In this document: piece by piece, positions 51,313 through 60,666 of the stretch
Position numbering within the stretch: the first letter of the stretch is position 1
Layout: every line of letters begins with the position of its first letter
DNA from: an uncultured Chitinophaga sp.
GTDB lineage: Bacteria > Bacteroidota > Bacteroidia > Chitinophagales > Chitinophagaceae
Direction of reading: 5' to 3'
Length of the DNA: 64,000 nt
NCBI RefSeq assembly: GCF_937898475.1
Contig: NZ_CALEJS010000012.1
Span: 310,001 to 374,000 of the forward strand
Notes under the pieces: model-generated
What the model was told of the DNA's origin: nothing
What the model saw: only the letters and a program-made list of their open reading frames with translations
The model's database searches: none
Position numbers and translations under genes: made by a program

Positions 51313-52328
51313 TGGATCGGAATTTTTAGGAAAGCGTGATAGTATTTCCCGGCAGACCAGGTACTGAGCTCAAAGTTATTGCCAAATAGTAATGAAAGCC
51401 GTTTCTGCAGGTTCTGCAAACCGGAACCGCGTTCGGTGGCCGTTGTCTGTGGCGGATAAAGCAGGTTCTGTGTGCTGAACTCCAAATAACCGCCCTGCTG
51501 CACCAGCGAGATGATCACTTGGTTTTCACTGCTGGATTTATCAATGCCATGTTTGAAAACATTTTCCAGGAAGGTCATTAGCAGCATGGGTGGAATAACA
51601 CTGGCCACATTGCATTGCTTGTTAAAAGTGATGGCCACTGCATGACGTATGCGGATACGTTCCAGGGCAATGTAATTTTCCAAAAACTGGATCTCGGCGC
51701 CCAGGCTCACTTCTTCTTTAGGGCTTTCGTCCACGAAGTAGCGCATAATCTCCGACAGCCGTTCAATGAACATGGCGGTGCGGGGCGATTCGCGGTAGGC
51801 CTCATAATAAATGTTGTTGAGCGTATTGAAAAGAAAATGTGGCTGTACCTGAGATTTCAGCAGGTTAAGCTCTGCCTGGCTTTTCTGTGCAATGATCTTG
51901 TCTGCCTCCTGCTTGAGTTTAAAATAACCGAGGGCCAGGCGGAAAACAAAGCTCAGGATATATGCCACCATACCGGTAATGGTACTGTATGCAACGGTCT
52001 TCATGGTAAGGGCCACCGGTTCCTTTGCAAAGAAACGGTTGTACACAAATTGCGAAAGGTAGCTCCTGGCAATACCCACCAGCGCAAGAAAAACAATGGA
52101 ACAGATCACGTATGCTACGATGCGTTGCTTTTCATAGAATACCGGTAACAGGAAATTCAGGTTGCCATAGATGATGATGGCGTAGAAAACGATGGAGAAG
52201 CTGGCGTAAGTAGCTGCCTGCACTACTCCGTCCATTGGAAGTAATGAAAGAAAGTTTATCAGGAATACAACTCCCCAGATGAGCCATTGTAGTTGTACGG
52301 GACTTGCTTTCCCGCTTAGAACGTTCAT
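51309..52328 (-). CDS. LytS/YpdA-type sensor histidine kinase
   Basis: The 339-residue protein has four hydrophobic helices in residues 15-135, a short coiled coil, and the His_kinase domain with H164 in QVQPHFLFNTLNNIYY and the ATPase motif ending ERGSGLQNLQKRLSLLFG. It has no large sensory domain, so it probably senses a membrane signal. It is translationally coupled to the LytTR regulator. Confidence 0.94.
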   Translation of the reverse strand: MNVLSGKASPVQLQWLIWGVVFLINFLSLLPMDGVVQAATYASFSIVFYAIIIYGNLNFLLPVFYEKQRIVAYVICSIVFLALVGIARSYLSQFVYNRFFAKEPVALTMKTVAYSTITGMVAYILSFVFRLALGYFKLKQEADKIIAQKSQAELNLLKSQVQPHFLFNTLNNIYYEAYRESPRTAMFIERLSEIMRYFVDESPKEEVSLGAEIQFLENYIALERIRIRHAVAITFNKQCNVASVIPPMLLMTFLENVFKHGIDKSSSENQVIISLVQQGGYLEFSTQNLLYPPQTTATERGSGLQNLQKRLSLLFGNNFELSTWSAGKYYHAFLKIPIQ

Positions 52329-52514
52329 AGTTAAAAGTACAAAGAATTTCAGGGCCGCCTTGTTTTTTCAACCATCAGGCAGATATTTTCAATAGTTGGG
52401 TGTATGGAGGTGGATGCTGCGCTCGTTGAAAAAGGTGGCCTGTTCATTGAAATGATTTTTACAGGTCCGTAAAGGACTTGAAATTTACATATTCCTGAAC
52501 ATCAAACTATACAG

Positions 52515-53303
52515 ATGAAAAGATATCTGATACTATTGCTTTTACAATTATGCTGTACGGTAGCTTCATTTGCGCAGACAGACACGATATACCCCGGGTC
52601 CCGTCACCTGAACACTGCTTTACTGCAACCGGGCCAGCGGCAATACCTGGTATATTTTCAGTGGCCGCAATTCAACAAGATACTGCAGTTCTCTTACTGG
52701 GTGAGGGATGTCAGTATCGAGCAAAGGAACGGGCAGCCGGTATTCGCCATACGGCAGCATTGGTACACTACAGACACTAGTAAATACTGTAGTTTCCTGT
52801 CGCTCAACAGCACCCGTGATTTTACACCCATCTACCACGCAGCCAGCAATAATGGTAAAACAGCGGCTTATAACTGGAGCAGCGACCGTATTACCGGGGC
52901 AGACACCGTGCAGGGAAATGCGCAGCAGGATTTTGAACTGGCATTTGACCGCCCCGTTTTCAACTGGAACCTGGATATAGAAACCTTTGAGATGCTGCCG
53001 CTGGCCGATGGTAAACGCTTTGCCATCAGCTTCTATGATGCAGGCTTATCGCCCCCGGCCTTTGTCCTGTACCAGGTAAACGGCAGCGAAATGCTGCATA
53101 CGCTGGACCGCCGGCAGGTGGACTGCTGGAAACTGGTAACGCAGGGCACAGACCCCAGAGGTAAAGCGTACTCGCAAACCTTCTGGATCAGCAAAAAAGG
53201 ACATGAACTGCTGAAAGAGGAAGATGCATTTGACGGCCGCTACCGCTATAAGGTCAGGCTGCCTGGATTAACACCCGATATCCTGCAGCATTTCAGGATG
53301 TAA
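52515..53303 (+). CDS. Secreted beta-rich protein (DUF3108-like)
   Basis: The 262-residue protein has a signal peptide (MKRYLILLLLQLCCTVASFA). The mature chain contains repeating beta segments, such as FSYWVRDVSIEQRNGQPVF and DCWKLVTQGTDPRG, and ends in SKKGHELLKEEDAF; this resembles DUF3108-type lipid or polymer binding barrels, but the match is loose. No catalytic motif is seen. It is divergent from the kinase gene and followed by a small exported frame. Confidence 0.55.
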   Translation: MKRYLILLLLQLCCTVASFAQTDTIYPGSRHLNTALLQPGQRQYLVYFQWPQFNKILQFSYWVRDVSIEQRNGQPVFAIRQHWYTTDTSKYCSFLSLNSTRDFTPIYHAASNNGKTAAYNWSSDRITGADTVQGNAQQDFELAFDRPVFNWNLDIETFEMLPLADGKRFAISFYDAGLSPPAFVLYQVNGSEMLHTLDRRQVDCWKLVTQGTDPRGKAYSQTFWISKKGHELLKEEDAFDGRYRYKVRLPGLTPDILQHFRM

Positions 53304-53336
53304 ACCTTAATAAGATAGCTTTGAAAAAAACTTGCC

Positions 53337-53528
53337 ATGCCCGCCATTCTATTCCTGTGTATTGTGTTTTTCATGAGCGCCTTACCGGTTGCCATCCTGC
53401 CGGATAAGGACAGGTGCGAGGTTCTTGTGCCGGCTGCATTATACAGCCGGCACAATGCCACCCCTGTGTATAACCTGGATACACTTACGCTGGTTGATAT
53501 GGAGCGGTGGCTTCGCACGCATCCGTAA
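53337..53528 (+). CDS. Small exported or membrane protein, 63 residues
   Basis: ATG 53337 gives MPAILFLCIVFFMSALPVAIL, a signal or membrane helix, followed by the polar chain PDKDRCEVLVPAALYSRHN and NLDTLTLVDMERWLRTHP. It lies 33 bases after the preceding gene. No family recognised. The downstream helicase promoter begins right after its stop codon. Confidence 0.4.
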   Translation: MPAILFLCIVFFMSALPVAILPDKDRCEVLVPAALYSRHNATPVYNLDTLTLVDMERWLRTHP

Positions 53529-53541
53529 CAAATGAACATCG

Positions 53542-53549
53542 TATATTTG
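53542..53549 (+). promoter_or_regulatory. -7 element upstream of the nuclease-helicase gene
   Basis: TATATTTG fits TAnnTTTG and lies 20 bases before ATG 53570. This placement argues against the GTG frame start at 53507. No TTG is found at the expected -33 position. Confidence 0.5.
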
Positions 53550-53569
53550 CTGCTTCATTTGTTGTTAAC

Positions 53570-56500
53570 ATGGACACAGGGGCTGTTTTCTTCGACGAAC
53601 TGCTGGTATACCATCAGGCGAATAATACTTTAAAGGATAAATATACCCGTTTGCGTTTGCTGCTCGAAAGGGTGTGTAGAAACATGACAGCAGGAGAACA
53701 CATGCAGTTCTCCAACCTGTTCTCCCGCCTGAACTATGTTTGCCGCCAAACAAAGCTGAACCCCCGGGCCACTTACCGCATCAATACGTTCCGTATCCAT
53801 GCCAACAGCGTACTGCATAATGATTTTAACCCCACGGAAGAAGATTACCTGCAGGACCTGAAAGCCATCTGCGAGGTGATCAGTCATTTTTACGGTATAC
53901 CTGTTCCTGCTGCCTTGCAGCCGCTCCTGCCCGAAGCCGATGTTTATAAACCCCAGCACCGCAGAAGGGATATACGGCATGAACGCATCAGGGTAACCGT
54001 GCTCTCAAACGATGAGCAGTATATCTACGCTTTTGATGAAGAAACGCCGGCAGATGTGCCGATCAGGATCTGCCATCATACAACGGAAATAAAGGAAGCA
54101 TTCGGGCCTACCATCGCCGTGCTGTGGAAGGGGTGCCAGCTCAACCTGCTGGATGTGGTGGTGGATGAGGATAACATCTACTACCCGGACCTCATCATCC
54201 TAGAACCGGATTACCTGGTGGATATCAGCTCACTGGCAGAATGCATGAAAGAATACGGCAGTCATCCGCTGTACTATATTCAAAGCAAGCTCGAAGCGCC
54301 GAAGAACTCGCGGCATATCCTCCTGGGTAATGCGGCGAATGTTTTCCTCGATGAATTTGTAAATGAAAAAGATCATCAGCAGGTGGTGTATAAAGACATC
54401 ATGCAGCAGGTGTTCAGGTCCTTACCCTTTGAATTTGCCACCTGTGCAGATCTCGGCGCAAAGGAACATGAATGGGCCTTCTTCGAAGAAGCACGGTTGC
54501 AGTTCAACAACATCAGGCAGGTAGTGAATGAGGTGTTTCCGGCCAGGAAGATCAACCGCGAAAATGGTATACTGGAGCCCAGCTTTATCTGCGAGCATCT
54601 GGGGGTGCAGGGACGGCTGGATTATCTGCAGCTGGAGGCGGATGGCAGGCGGCAGATCGTGATAGAGCTGAAATCAGGCAGATCGCCCTACCCGGAAACC
54701 AATACCACGCTGATCGGCAAGAACCACCGCTCGCAGGCTTTCATCTACCAGATCGTCATACAAAAAGTGCTGGGTGTGGCGTTCAAACAGCTGGATACTT
54801 TTATTCTCTACTCCAGGTATGCCGACAGTAATGCCAGTCTGCGTTTATCCCAGCCCTTTATGGCGGCTATCAAGGAGATACTCAATATCCGTAACCTGAT
54901 CGTGGCGCAGGAGCGCAGTATTGCCAATGATCAGCCGCCGCAGGCGTCCAGGCAGCTGATAGACAGTATAAAGGCGGAGGTGCTGATACCCGGAGACGCC
55001 CTGCAGCACCGTTTTGTAGCGCAGTACATCCTTCCGCAGATAGGCGCATTCAAACGGCCCTTTGTGGAGGCTTCGCCATTGGCGCTGGCCTATTTTCACA
55101 GTTTCTACACGTTTGTTATAAGGGAGCATTATATCTCTAAGGCCGGTGATACGGATCATGATACCAGTAAGGGTATTTCCTCGCTTTGGCTGTCGCCATT
55201 GGAAGATAAGCTGGAATCAGGAGAGATACTGCCGGATCTCAGCATCCTGGAGAACAATGCAGCACAACCCCTGCCCAGTATCCGGCTGCAGATCCCTGTC
55301 TATGAAGAAGACTTTATGCCCAATTTCAGGGAAGGCGACATCGTAATCCTGTACCAGCGCAACAGCAGGAAGGATAATGTTACCAACAGGCAGATCTTCA
55401 AGGGCACCATCGCTTCCCTGACGCCACACGAGATCACCATCCGCCTGCGTTACCGGCAGCGCAACCCATCCGTGTTGCCGGGGGAAAGCAAATATGCGGT
55501 AGAACATGATTTCCTGGATTCCTCTTATACGGCCATGTGCAGGGGCTTGTACGCATTTCTGCAGGCCGGTAAAGACCGCCAGGAATTGCTGTTGCACCAG
55601 CGCAGCCCACGGTACGAAACGGGCCTGCAAATTCCCGCCACTTTGCGCTGCCTTGATGAAGTAAAAGCCATTGTGCTGAAAGCGATGCAGGCCAAAGATT
55701 ATTTCCTGTTACTGGGGCCGCCGGGTACGGGCAAAACCTCTGTGGCACTGAAAAGCATGGTGGAAGCCTTTGCTGCCGATCCGGCCTGTAATATCCTGCT
55801 GCTGTCCTATACCAACCGCGCGGTGGATGAGATCTGCAAGGCCTTACACAGCATTGAGAACAGTCCTGCGTATATACGCATCGGACCATCGCTGTCATGT
55901 GAACCGGCCTACCGCGGGCGTTTACTCGAGCAGGTTATAGCGGATTGCGATAACAGAACACAGGTAAGGGCTAAGATCCAGGAGCATCGCTTATTTGTGG
56001 GCACGGTGGCGGCTATATCCGGCAAAATGGAATTGTTCCGCTTAAAGCGTTTTGATGTGGCCATCATTGATGAAGCATCGCAGATACTGGAACCGCATTT
56101 GCTGGGCATTCTCTCTGCCCGCGATACAGCAGGACATAACGCTATCGGCAAATTCATCCTCATAGGCGATCATAAACAGCTACCTGCCGTAGTATTACAG
56201 CGGGAACAGGATTCGCGGGTGAACGACCCCGCATTACGTGCAATAGGCCTTACAGACAGGCGGTGTTCATTGTTTGAACGGCTTTACCAGCTGCATAAGG
56301 AGGATCCGCAATCGCCCGTGTGGGGCATGTTGCGCAAACAGGGCCGTATGCATCCTGACATTGCCATGTTTCCCAATACCGCATTTTATAATGGCCAGCT
56401 GCAGGCGGTTCCGCTTCCCCACCAGTCCGGCGATATTGAGTTTGCCAAATATGATCCGCACACGCCTTTACAGGTGGCCATGGCCACCAAACGGCTGCTG

Positions 56501-56995
56501 TTCATTCCTTCAGCAAAACAGGCACATGATAAGCATCCTAAAAGCAACCCCTGTGAGGCTGATATTGTTGCCACGCTGTTACAGCAGCTGTATGGCCTCT
56601 ATCGCCTGAACGGACTGCCTTTCACGCCCGACCAGAGCATCGGTGTAATAGCACCCTACCGCAACCAGATCGCCTGTATTAAACGCAGCATCCACCAGCT
56701 GCAGATCCCCGCGCTCAATGATATTACCGTGGATACCGTAGAGCGCTACCAGGGCTCCCAACGGGATATTATTATCTATTCGTTCTGTGTAAATCAACGT
56801 TACCAGCTGGACCTCCTGGCCAATGAAACGGTAGATGAAGGCCAGCTGATAGACCGTAAGCTGAATGTTGCCATCACCAGGGCCAGGAAACAGCTGTTTA
56901 TCACGGGAGAACCAACGCTGCTATGCAACAATCCCGTTTACCAGCAGCTGATCGCCTTCATACGGGAGCGGGGAGGATATATGACCCATATTTGA
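53570..56995 (+). CDS. Dna2-like PD-(D/E)XK nuclease fused to UPF1-type superfamily 1 helicase
   Basis: Start at ATG 53570 (MDTGAVFFDELLVYHQ), 1141 residues. The N-terminal ~300 residues are not recognised. A RecB/Cas4-type nuclease core follows: GRLD351Y, then E366-L-K368 in VIELKSG and HRSQAFIYQ. A beta-rich segment near residues 560-640 precedes the helicase: Walker A GPPGTGKT with K722, Walker B D834-E835 (IIDEASQ), IGDHKQLPAV, TVERYQGSQRDIII and NVAITRARKQLFI. The layout matches Dna2, which trims flaps and resects ends. The Cys cluster of Dna2 is not obvious. It is a single-gene unit; DNA repair or phage defence are both possible. Confidence 0.88.
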   Translation: MDTGAVFFDELLVYHQANNTLKDKYTRLRLLLERVCRNMTAGEHMQFSNLFSRLNYVCRQTKLNPRATYRINTFRIHANSVLHNDFNPTEEDYLQDLKAICEVISHFYGIPVPAALQPLLPEADVYKPQHRRRDIRHERIRVTVLSNDEQYIYAFDEETPADVPIRICHHTTEIKEAFGPTIAVLWKGCQLNLLDVVVDEDNIYYPDLIILEPDYLVDISSLAECMKEYGSHPLYYIQSKLEAPKNSRHILLGNAANVFLDEFVNEKDHQQVVYKDIMQQVFRSLPFEFATCADLGAKEHEWAFFEEARLQFNNIRQVVNEVFPARKINRENGILEPSFICEHLGVQGRLDYLQLEADGRRQIVIELKSGRSPYPETNTTLIGKNHRSQAFIYQIVIQKVLGVAFKQLDTFILYSRYADSNASLRLSQPFMAAIKEILNIRNLIVAQERSIANDQPPQASRQLIDSIKAEVLIPGDALQHRFVAQYILPQIGAFKRPFVEASPLALAYFHSFYTFVIREHYISKAGDTDHDTSKGISSLWLSPLEDKLESGEILPDLSILENNAAQPLPSIRLQIPVYEEDFMPNFREGDIVILYQRNSRKDNVTNRQIFKGTIASLTPHEITIRLRYRQRNPSVLPGESKYAVEHDFLDSSYTAMCRGLYAFLQAGKDRQELLLHQRSPRYETGLQIPATLRCLDEVKAIVLKAMQAKDYFLLLGPPGTGKTSVALKSMVEAFAADPACNILLLSYTNRAVDEICKALHSIENSPAYIRIGPSLSCEPAYRGRLLEQVIADCDNRTQVRAKIQEHRLFVGTVAAISGKMELFRLKRFDVAIIDEASQILEPHLLGILSARDTAGHNAIGKFILIGDHKQLPAVVLQREQDSRVNDPALRAIGLTDRRCSLFERLYQLHKEDPQSPVWGMLRKQGRMHPDIAMFPNTAFYNGQLQAVPLPHQSGDIEFAKYDPHTPLQVAMATKRLLFIPSAKQAHDKHPKSNPCEADIVATLLQQLYGLYRLNGLPFTPDQSIGVIAPYRNQIACIKRSIHQLQIPALNDITVDTVERYQGSQRDIIIYSFCVNQRYQLDLLANETVDEGQLIDRKLNVAITRARKQLFITGEPTLLCNNPVYQQLIAFIRERGGYMTHI

Positions 56996-57019
56996 ATATG
57001 GTATTCTCACACTTCACCT

Positions 57020-57949
57020 TTACGGAATATCTGTTGCCGGGCGAAGGCTCGGGGCTTCCGCACCCGGGAAATCGGCCGGTAAGGGGTAGGTCACTCTACC
57101 GGTAGCCAGCCATTCTGTTGCCCTTATTAACGTAGTCTGAAAACCTGCACAGCGATAGCTGGGCGGGAAGATATCTCCTTTCCACAGGTGTCCCATGGTG
57201 GAGTTATAGACGCGCCCTTTTTCATAGGTAACGGTCCACTCTATGGGCCAGGTTTTACCTCCGATACTGTCCCTTACTGCAGATAGTACCGTTAAATTTT
57301 CCGCAGGGCCACGGGGGTACAGGTATAGTTCCATGGAAGCGGTTTTCCAGTATTCAGGAAAGCCTTTGTTGATGGGATGCCGGTGAATAACGTGTACCAG
57401 GGCGTCGAAGCGGTCGCCATGACTGGTGCCCTCTCCCTGGCCCGGCGGTATCTGTACCAGTTGTTTCTTTGCGTCAATTTCCACTGCGATACCGGCTGTA
57501 ACAGGGCGCCAACCCAGGCCGATCATCCGGTTATAGGCAGTCCAGTGGGAAAATGCGTTGTTGGCAGAATGCAGGATGTATAAACCGCCGCCTTCGCGCA
57601 CATATTCTTCCAGGCGGCGTTCTATTTTGCGGGGCCAGCGCATGGCGCTGTCCTTGATATTATTGGTGTTCTGGATCACCACATCGTACTTGGAAAAATC
57701 AGGATTCCAGTCTTTCCATTCTTTGGCGTCAGGTGTGGAGGGCGTGGTGGAAACATCCACGTTAAAGCGTCCCGTGGAGGTCAGGATGTGCTTTACCAGT
57801 TTAGTGGTCTGTTGCCAGTTGTGATTGCTGAAACCGTCTACGATCAGGACATTGATCTGTTTATGACGTTGTTGCTGTTGGGCTGCTGCCGTAAAAAAGC
57901 TCAGCAGGCTGCCAATCAGCAGGGCGTAAATTTTGCCGGGCATGTTCAT
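57020..57949 (-). CDS. ThuA-domain protein, exported
   Basis: The 309-residue protein has a signal peptide (MNMPGKIYALLIGSLLSFF). The ThuA class-I-glutamine-amidotransferase-like fold is seen in INVLIVDGFSNHNWQQTT, YDVVIQNTNN, LEEYVREGGGLYILHSANNAF and GRVYNSTMGHLWKG. ThuA proteins are linked to trehalose and other sugar use in some bacteria, though biochemical roles are poorly known. The 3' end lies 24 bases from the convergent helicase gene. Confidence 0.87.
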   Translation of the reverse strand: MNMPGKIYALLIGSLLSFFTAAAQQQQRHKQINVLIVDGFSNHNWQQTTKLVKHILTSTGRFNVDVSTTPSTPDAKEWKDWNPDFSKYDVVIQNTNNIKDSAMRWPRKIERRLEEYVREGGGLYILHSANNAFSHWTAYNRMIGLGWRPVTAGIAVEIDAKKQLVQIPPGQGEGTSHGDRFDALVHVIHRHPINKGFPEYWKTASMELYLYPRGPAENLTVLSAVRDSIGGKTWPIEWTVTYEKGRVYNSTMGHLWKGDIFPPSYRCAGFQTTLIRATEWLATGRVTYPLPADFPGAEAPSLRPATDIP

Positions 57950-57991
57950 AGGTATGATATGTATGGCTAAGATAATATCTTATTTTTGGTC

Positions 57992-58465
57992 ATGGCTTTT
58001 AAGTTTTTCACAAGAAACAAACATGTCCTCCTATATGGCGCCAGCCTGGCCGTGTTATTATTCCTGCTGAAATGGCTGGAGCTGCGTTTTATTATCCTCG
58101 ACCACGCCCTGGAGATCTATATTGGTGTAATTGCTCTCCTCTTCACCGCACTGGGTATATGGCTGGCCCTGAAGCTGGCCAGGCCCAAAGTAGAGACGGT
58201 GATCGTGGAAAAGGAAGTACATATCAGCCGGCCGCCGGTATTTACCCTGAACAGCACTGAACTGAATAAATTAGGTTTGAGCAGCCGGGAGCTGGAAGTG
58301 TTGCAGTTAATGGCCGAAGGGCTGAGTAACCAGGAGATCGCCAGCCGTTTGTTTGTGTCCCTGAACACCGTCAAGACCCATTCTTCAAACCTCTTCATAA
58401 AAATGGATGTAAAACGCAGGACTCAGGCAATAGAAAAAGCCAAAAGATTGAGTATCATACCCTGA
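57992..58465 (+). CDS. Membrane-anchored LuxR-type regulator without receiver
   Basis: ATG 57992 gives MAFKFFTRNKHVLLYG. The 157-residue protein has two membrane helices (about residues 12-28 and 42-63) and a C-terminal LuxR helix-turn-helix (SSRELEVLQLMAEGLSNQEIASRLF ... NTVKTHSSNLFIKM, about 95-145). There is no receiver or ligand domain, so DNA binding is tethered to the membrane. The DUF4199 gene downstream (122 bases) is a likely partner. A TATTTTTG at 57981-57988 is too close to the ATG to be a normal -7 box. Confidence 0.85.
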   Translation: MAFKFFTRNKHVLLYGASLAVLLFLLKWLELRFIILDHALEIYIGVIALLFTALGIWLALKLARPKVETVIVEKEVHISRPPVFTLNSTELNKLGLSSRELEVLQLMAEGLSNQEIASRLFVSLNTVKTHSSNLFIKMDVKRRTQAIEKAKRLSIIP

Positions 58466-58587
58466 AGGGTTTCATACTTTGGTGTGAATACGCCCATTCC
58501 CCCGAAAATCATCCTAAAGTATGACCGGAAAATGGGACCGGAGACGCAAATTTGCGGTATATCAACCAAACCAAAAACTGTTAAAGG

Positions 58588-59130
58588 ATGAAAAAAAACG
58601 TACTTGTATTCGGCCTGATCGCAGGTCTCATTGTTTCCTGCATGATGCTGTATTCTGTTTCCCAGTGTTACACAAGGGAAGATTTTGATGGCAGCATGGT
58701 ATTGGGGTACGCCGGTATGATTGTGGCCTTCTCCATGATATTTGTAGGTATTAAGAACTTCAGGGACAAGTACAATAACGGCACGATCACTTTCGGCAAG
58801 GCATTTAAGATCGGCCTGTACATCTGCCTGGTAGCCTCCACCATGTATGTACTGGTGTGGATAGTAGACTACTATTTCTTTGTACCCGACTTTATGGATA
58901 AGTATACCGCCCATATGCTCCGCAAGGCCCAGACCTCAGGCGCCACACAGCAGGAGCTGCAGCAGCAGGCGGCAGAACTGGCAAGGAATAAGGAAATGTA
59001 TAAGAACCCGATCCTGATGATATTGTTCACTTACCTGGAAATATTGCCGGTAGGACTGGTGATCGCCCTGATCAGTGCAGCCATTCTGAAGCGTAAATCC
59101 AAAGGGCCCGTAGCGGCGCCTGCCCGGTAA
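58588..59130 (+). CDS. DUF4199 membrane protein
   Basis: The 180-residue protein has four helices (MKKNVLVFGLIAGLIVSCMM; GYAGMIVAFSMIFVGI; GLYICLVASTMYVLVWIV; EILPVGLVIALISAAIL), with FRDKYNNGTITFGKAFK between helices two and three and a soluble helical segment before the last. It is the second DUF4199 protein in the window. The preceding membrane LuxR gene suggests a regulator-target relation. A weak GC-rich hairpin near 59170-59195 follows. Confidence 0.87.
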   Translation: MKKNVLVFGLIAGLIVSCMMLYSVSQCYTREDFDGSMVLGYAGMIVAFSMIFVGIKNFRDKYNNGTITFGKAFKIGLYICLVASTMYVLVWIVDYYFFVPDFMDKYTAHMLRKAQTSGATQQELQQQAAELARNKEMYKNPILMILFTYLEILPVGLVIALISAAILKRKSKGPVAAPAR

Positions 59131-59331
59131 ATAGTTTATCCGCCATCTGAATTAAGCGAAAGCGAGGGGCGTCTGTTGAGGCGCCCTCTGCTTTGATCCC
59201 GCCCTGTAATAGCCGGTTACTTTAATCAGGCACATTTTATCAAAGATTTCAGGGCATTTACGGGTAAGTTGCCACAGGGCTTTTTCAGGAAAGCGCGATA
59301 TTGGTAAGAGCAGACCTGTAAGCTGAGCCGC

Positions 59332-59823
59332 TTATTCAGTTACCGTAAAACTAACTTCATTTACTTTCTCCAGACCGCTCATACCGCTGGCCTGGTAAAC
59401 TGCTTTATAGCTGGCCGGAGTATCCAGGTTGTATCCTTTCAGCAGATCAATATCCACACTTACACTTTTCCCGGCTGGTACTTTAATGTAGGCTTCAGCA
59501 GGAGGGGGCATGATCCTTTTGGCCATTACGCCCCGGTATAATACCTCCGTATTGTTGCTGCTCTGAATGTCCAGGAAGGAAGACATAAACCCTTCAAAAG
59601 GGGTATGCCATTTACAGAACTGCAACTCCTTGCCTGATTTGTTATATACCGTAAATTTCAGCATAACAGGCTGGCCTGCCTTCACCGTTGCGGGAACAGA
59701 CATTTCGGTTACCAGGCCTTCCGCGGAAGCGCCGGTATCACCGCCGGCTTTCTGGCTGGTCTTGCAAGCGGTAAAAGTTAAAAATGACAGCAAAGCTGTC
59801 AGGGTCATGAGTCGGTTTTTCAT
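59332..59823 (-). CDS. Lipoprotein with M35-protease-type beta-sandwich domain
   Basis: Start at ATG 59823 (MKNRLMTLTALLSFLTFTAC), with lipidated Cys20 in FTAC. The mature domain follows the N-terminal domain pattern of peptidyl-Lys/deuterolysin-type metalloproteases: VKAGQPVMLKFTVYNKSGKE, FCKWHTPFEGF, VLYRGVMAKR and the end YKAVYQASG. No HExxH catalytic domain follows, so it is a stand-alone form. Function unknown; protein binding or inhibition is possible. Confidence 0.6.
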   Translation of the reverse strand: MKNRLMTLTALLSFLTFTACKTSQKAGGDTGASAEGLVTEMSVPATVKAGQPVMLKFTVYNKSGKELQFCKWHTPFEGFMSSFLDIQSSNNTEVLYRGVMAKRIMPPPAEAYIKVPAGKSVSVDIDLLKGYNLDTPASYKAVYQASGMSGLEKVNEVSFTVTE

Positions 59824-59967
59824 TTTTGCAAAATCGTTTGAGGGCCGCAAATTAAGGGAAATAATTCATAATTAACCGCTTAATACATTAGCAAAAAGAG
59901 ATATCAGTTAAAGGCGCCCCTTTACAATTTTGTTGCCCAACTTCAAAATTGTCTCAAAATTCAGCAA

Positions 59968-59975
59968 TAACTTTG
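59968..59975 (+). promoter_or_regulatory. -7 element upstream of the OmpR-type regulator
   Basis: TAACTTTG fits TAnnTTTG and ends seven bases before ATG 59983, so the message would be nearly leaderless. A TTG at 59949-59951 is slightly too close for a -33 box. Confidence 0.5.
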
Positions 59976-59982
59976 TTCATGT

Positions 59983-60666
59983 ATGAAAGTACTAGTGGTA
60001 GAAGACAGTAAGGAAATCGCCAGCAGTGTGCATGACTTTTTAGCCCGGGAGGGATATATCTGTGAACTGGCATATAGTTTCGATGAGGCGCAGGAAAAGC
60101 TGTTATTATATACTTATGACTGCATCCTGCTGGATATAATGCTTCCCGATGGGAACGGACTGGTATTGCTTAAATTTATCAAGGCACAAAAGATACAGAG
60201 CGGCATTTTGATCGTTTCAGCAAAAGACGCAATGGACGATAAGATAGTGGGCCTGGAAGGTGGGGCAGACGATTATATCACCAAACCTTTCCATCTGCCC
60301 GAACTGCATGCCCGGCTGCGCGCGGTGTTCCGCCGCAAGAAACTGGCAGGCAGCAATATCATCTCCTTTAACGAGATCACCCTGAATACAGATACGCTGG
60401 AAGCAAAAGTGAATGAAGTTACACTGGATATTACGCGCAAAGAGTTTGACTTATTACTGTACCTGATCGTGAACAAGAACCGCGTGCTCTCCAGGCAGTC
60501 CATCGCCACCCACCTCTGGGGCGATTATACCGATAATTTGGCTAATTTTGACTTTGTATATCAGCATATTAAGAACCTGCGCAAGAAGATCAGCGCAGCC
60601 AATGGAGCAGATTATATTGATACCGTTTATGGCCTCGGCTATAAATTTAATTCTTCTAATGTATGA
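59983..60666 (+). CDS. OmpR/PhoB-type response regulator
   Basis: The 227-residue protein has a receiver domain (MKVLVVEDSKEIASSVHDFL) with phospho-acceptor D51 in CILLDIMLPDGNG and a winged-helix DNA-binding domain (TRKEFDLLLYLIVNKNRVLS, ending YIDTVYGLGYKF). It overlaps the following kinase gene by four bases. With the TolC and RND genes downstream, it probably controls efflux expression. Confidence 0.95.
   Translation: MKVLVVEDSKEIASSVHDFLAREGYICELAYSFDEAQEKLLLYTYDCILLDIMLPDGNGLVLLKFIKAQKIQSGILIVSAKDAMDDKIVGLEGGADDYITKPFHLPELHARLRAVFRRKKLAGSNIISFNEITLNTDTLEAKVNEVTLDITRKEFDLLLYLIVNKNRVLSRQSIATHLWGDYTDNLANFDFVYQHIKNLRKKISAANGADYIDTVYGLGYKFNSSNV

Noticed and set aside
53507..53569. GTG start for the nuclease-helicase
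   Set aside because: It overlaps the preceding small frame, and a -7 promoter element at 53542-53549 lies downstream of it; ATG 53570 fits better.
57981..57988. TATTTTTG as promoter of the membrane LuxR gene
   Set aside because: It is only three bases before the ATG, so transcription would start inside the coding sequence.
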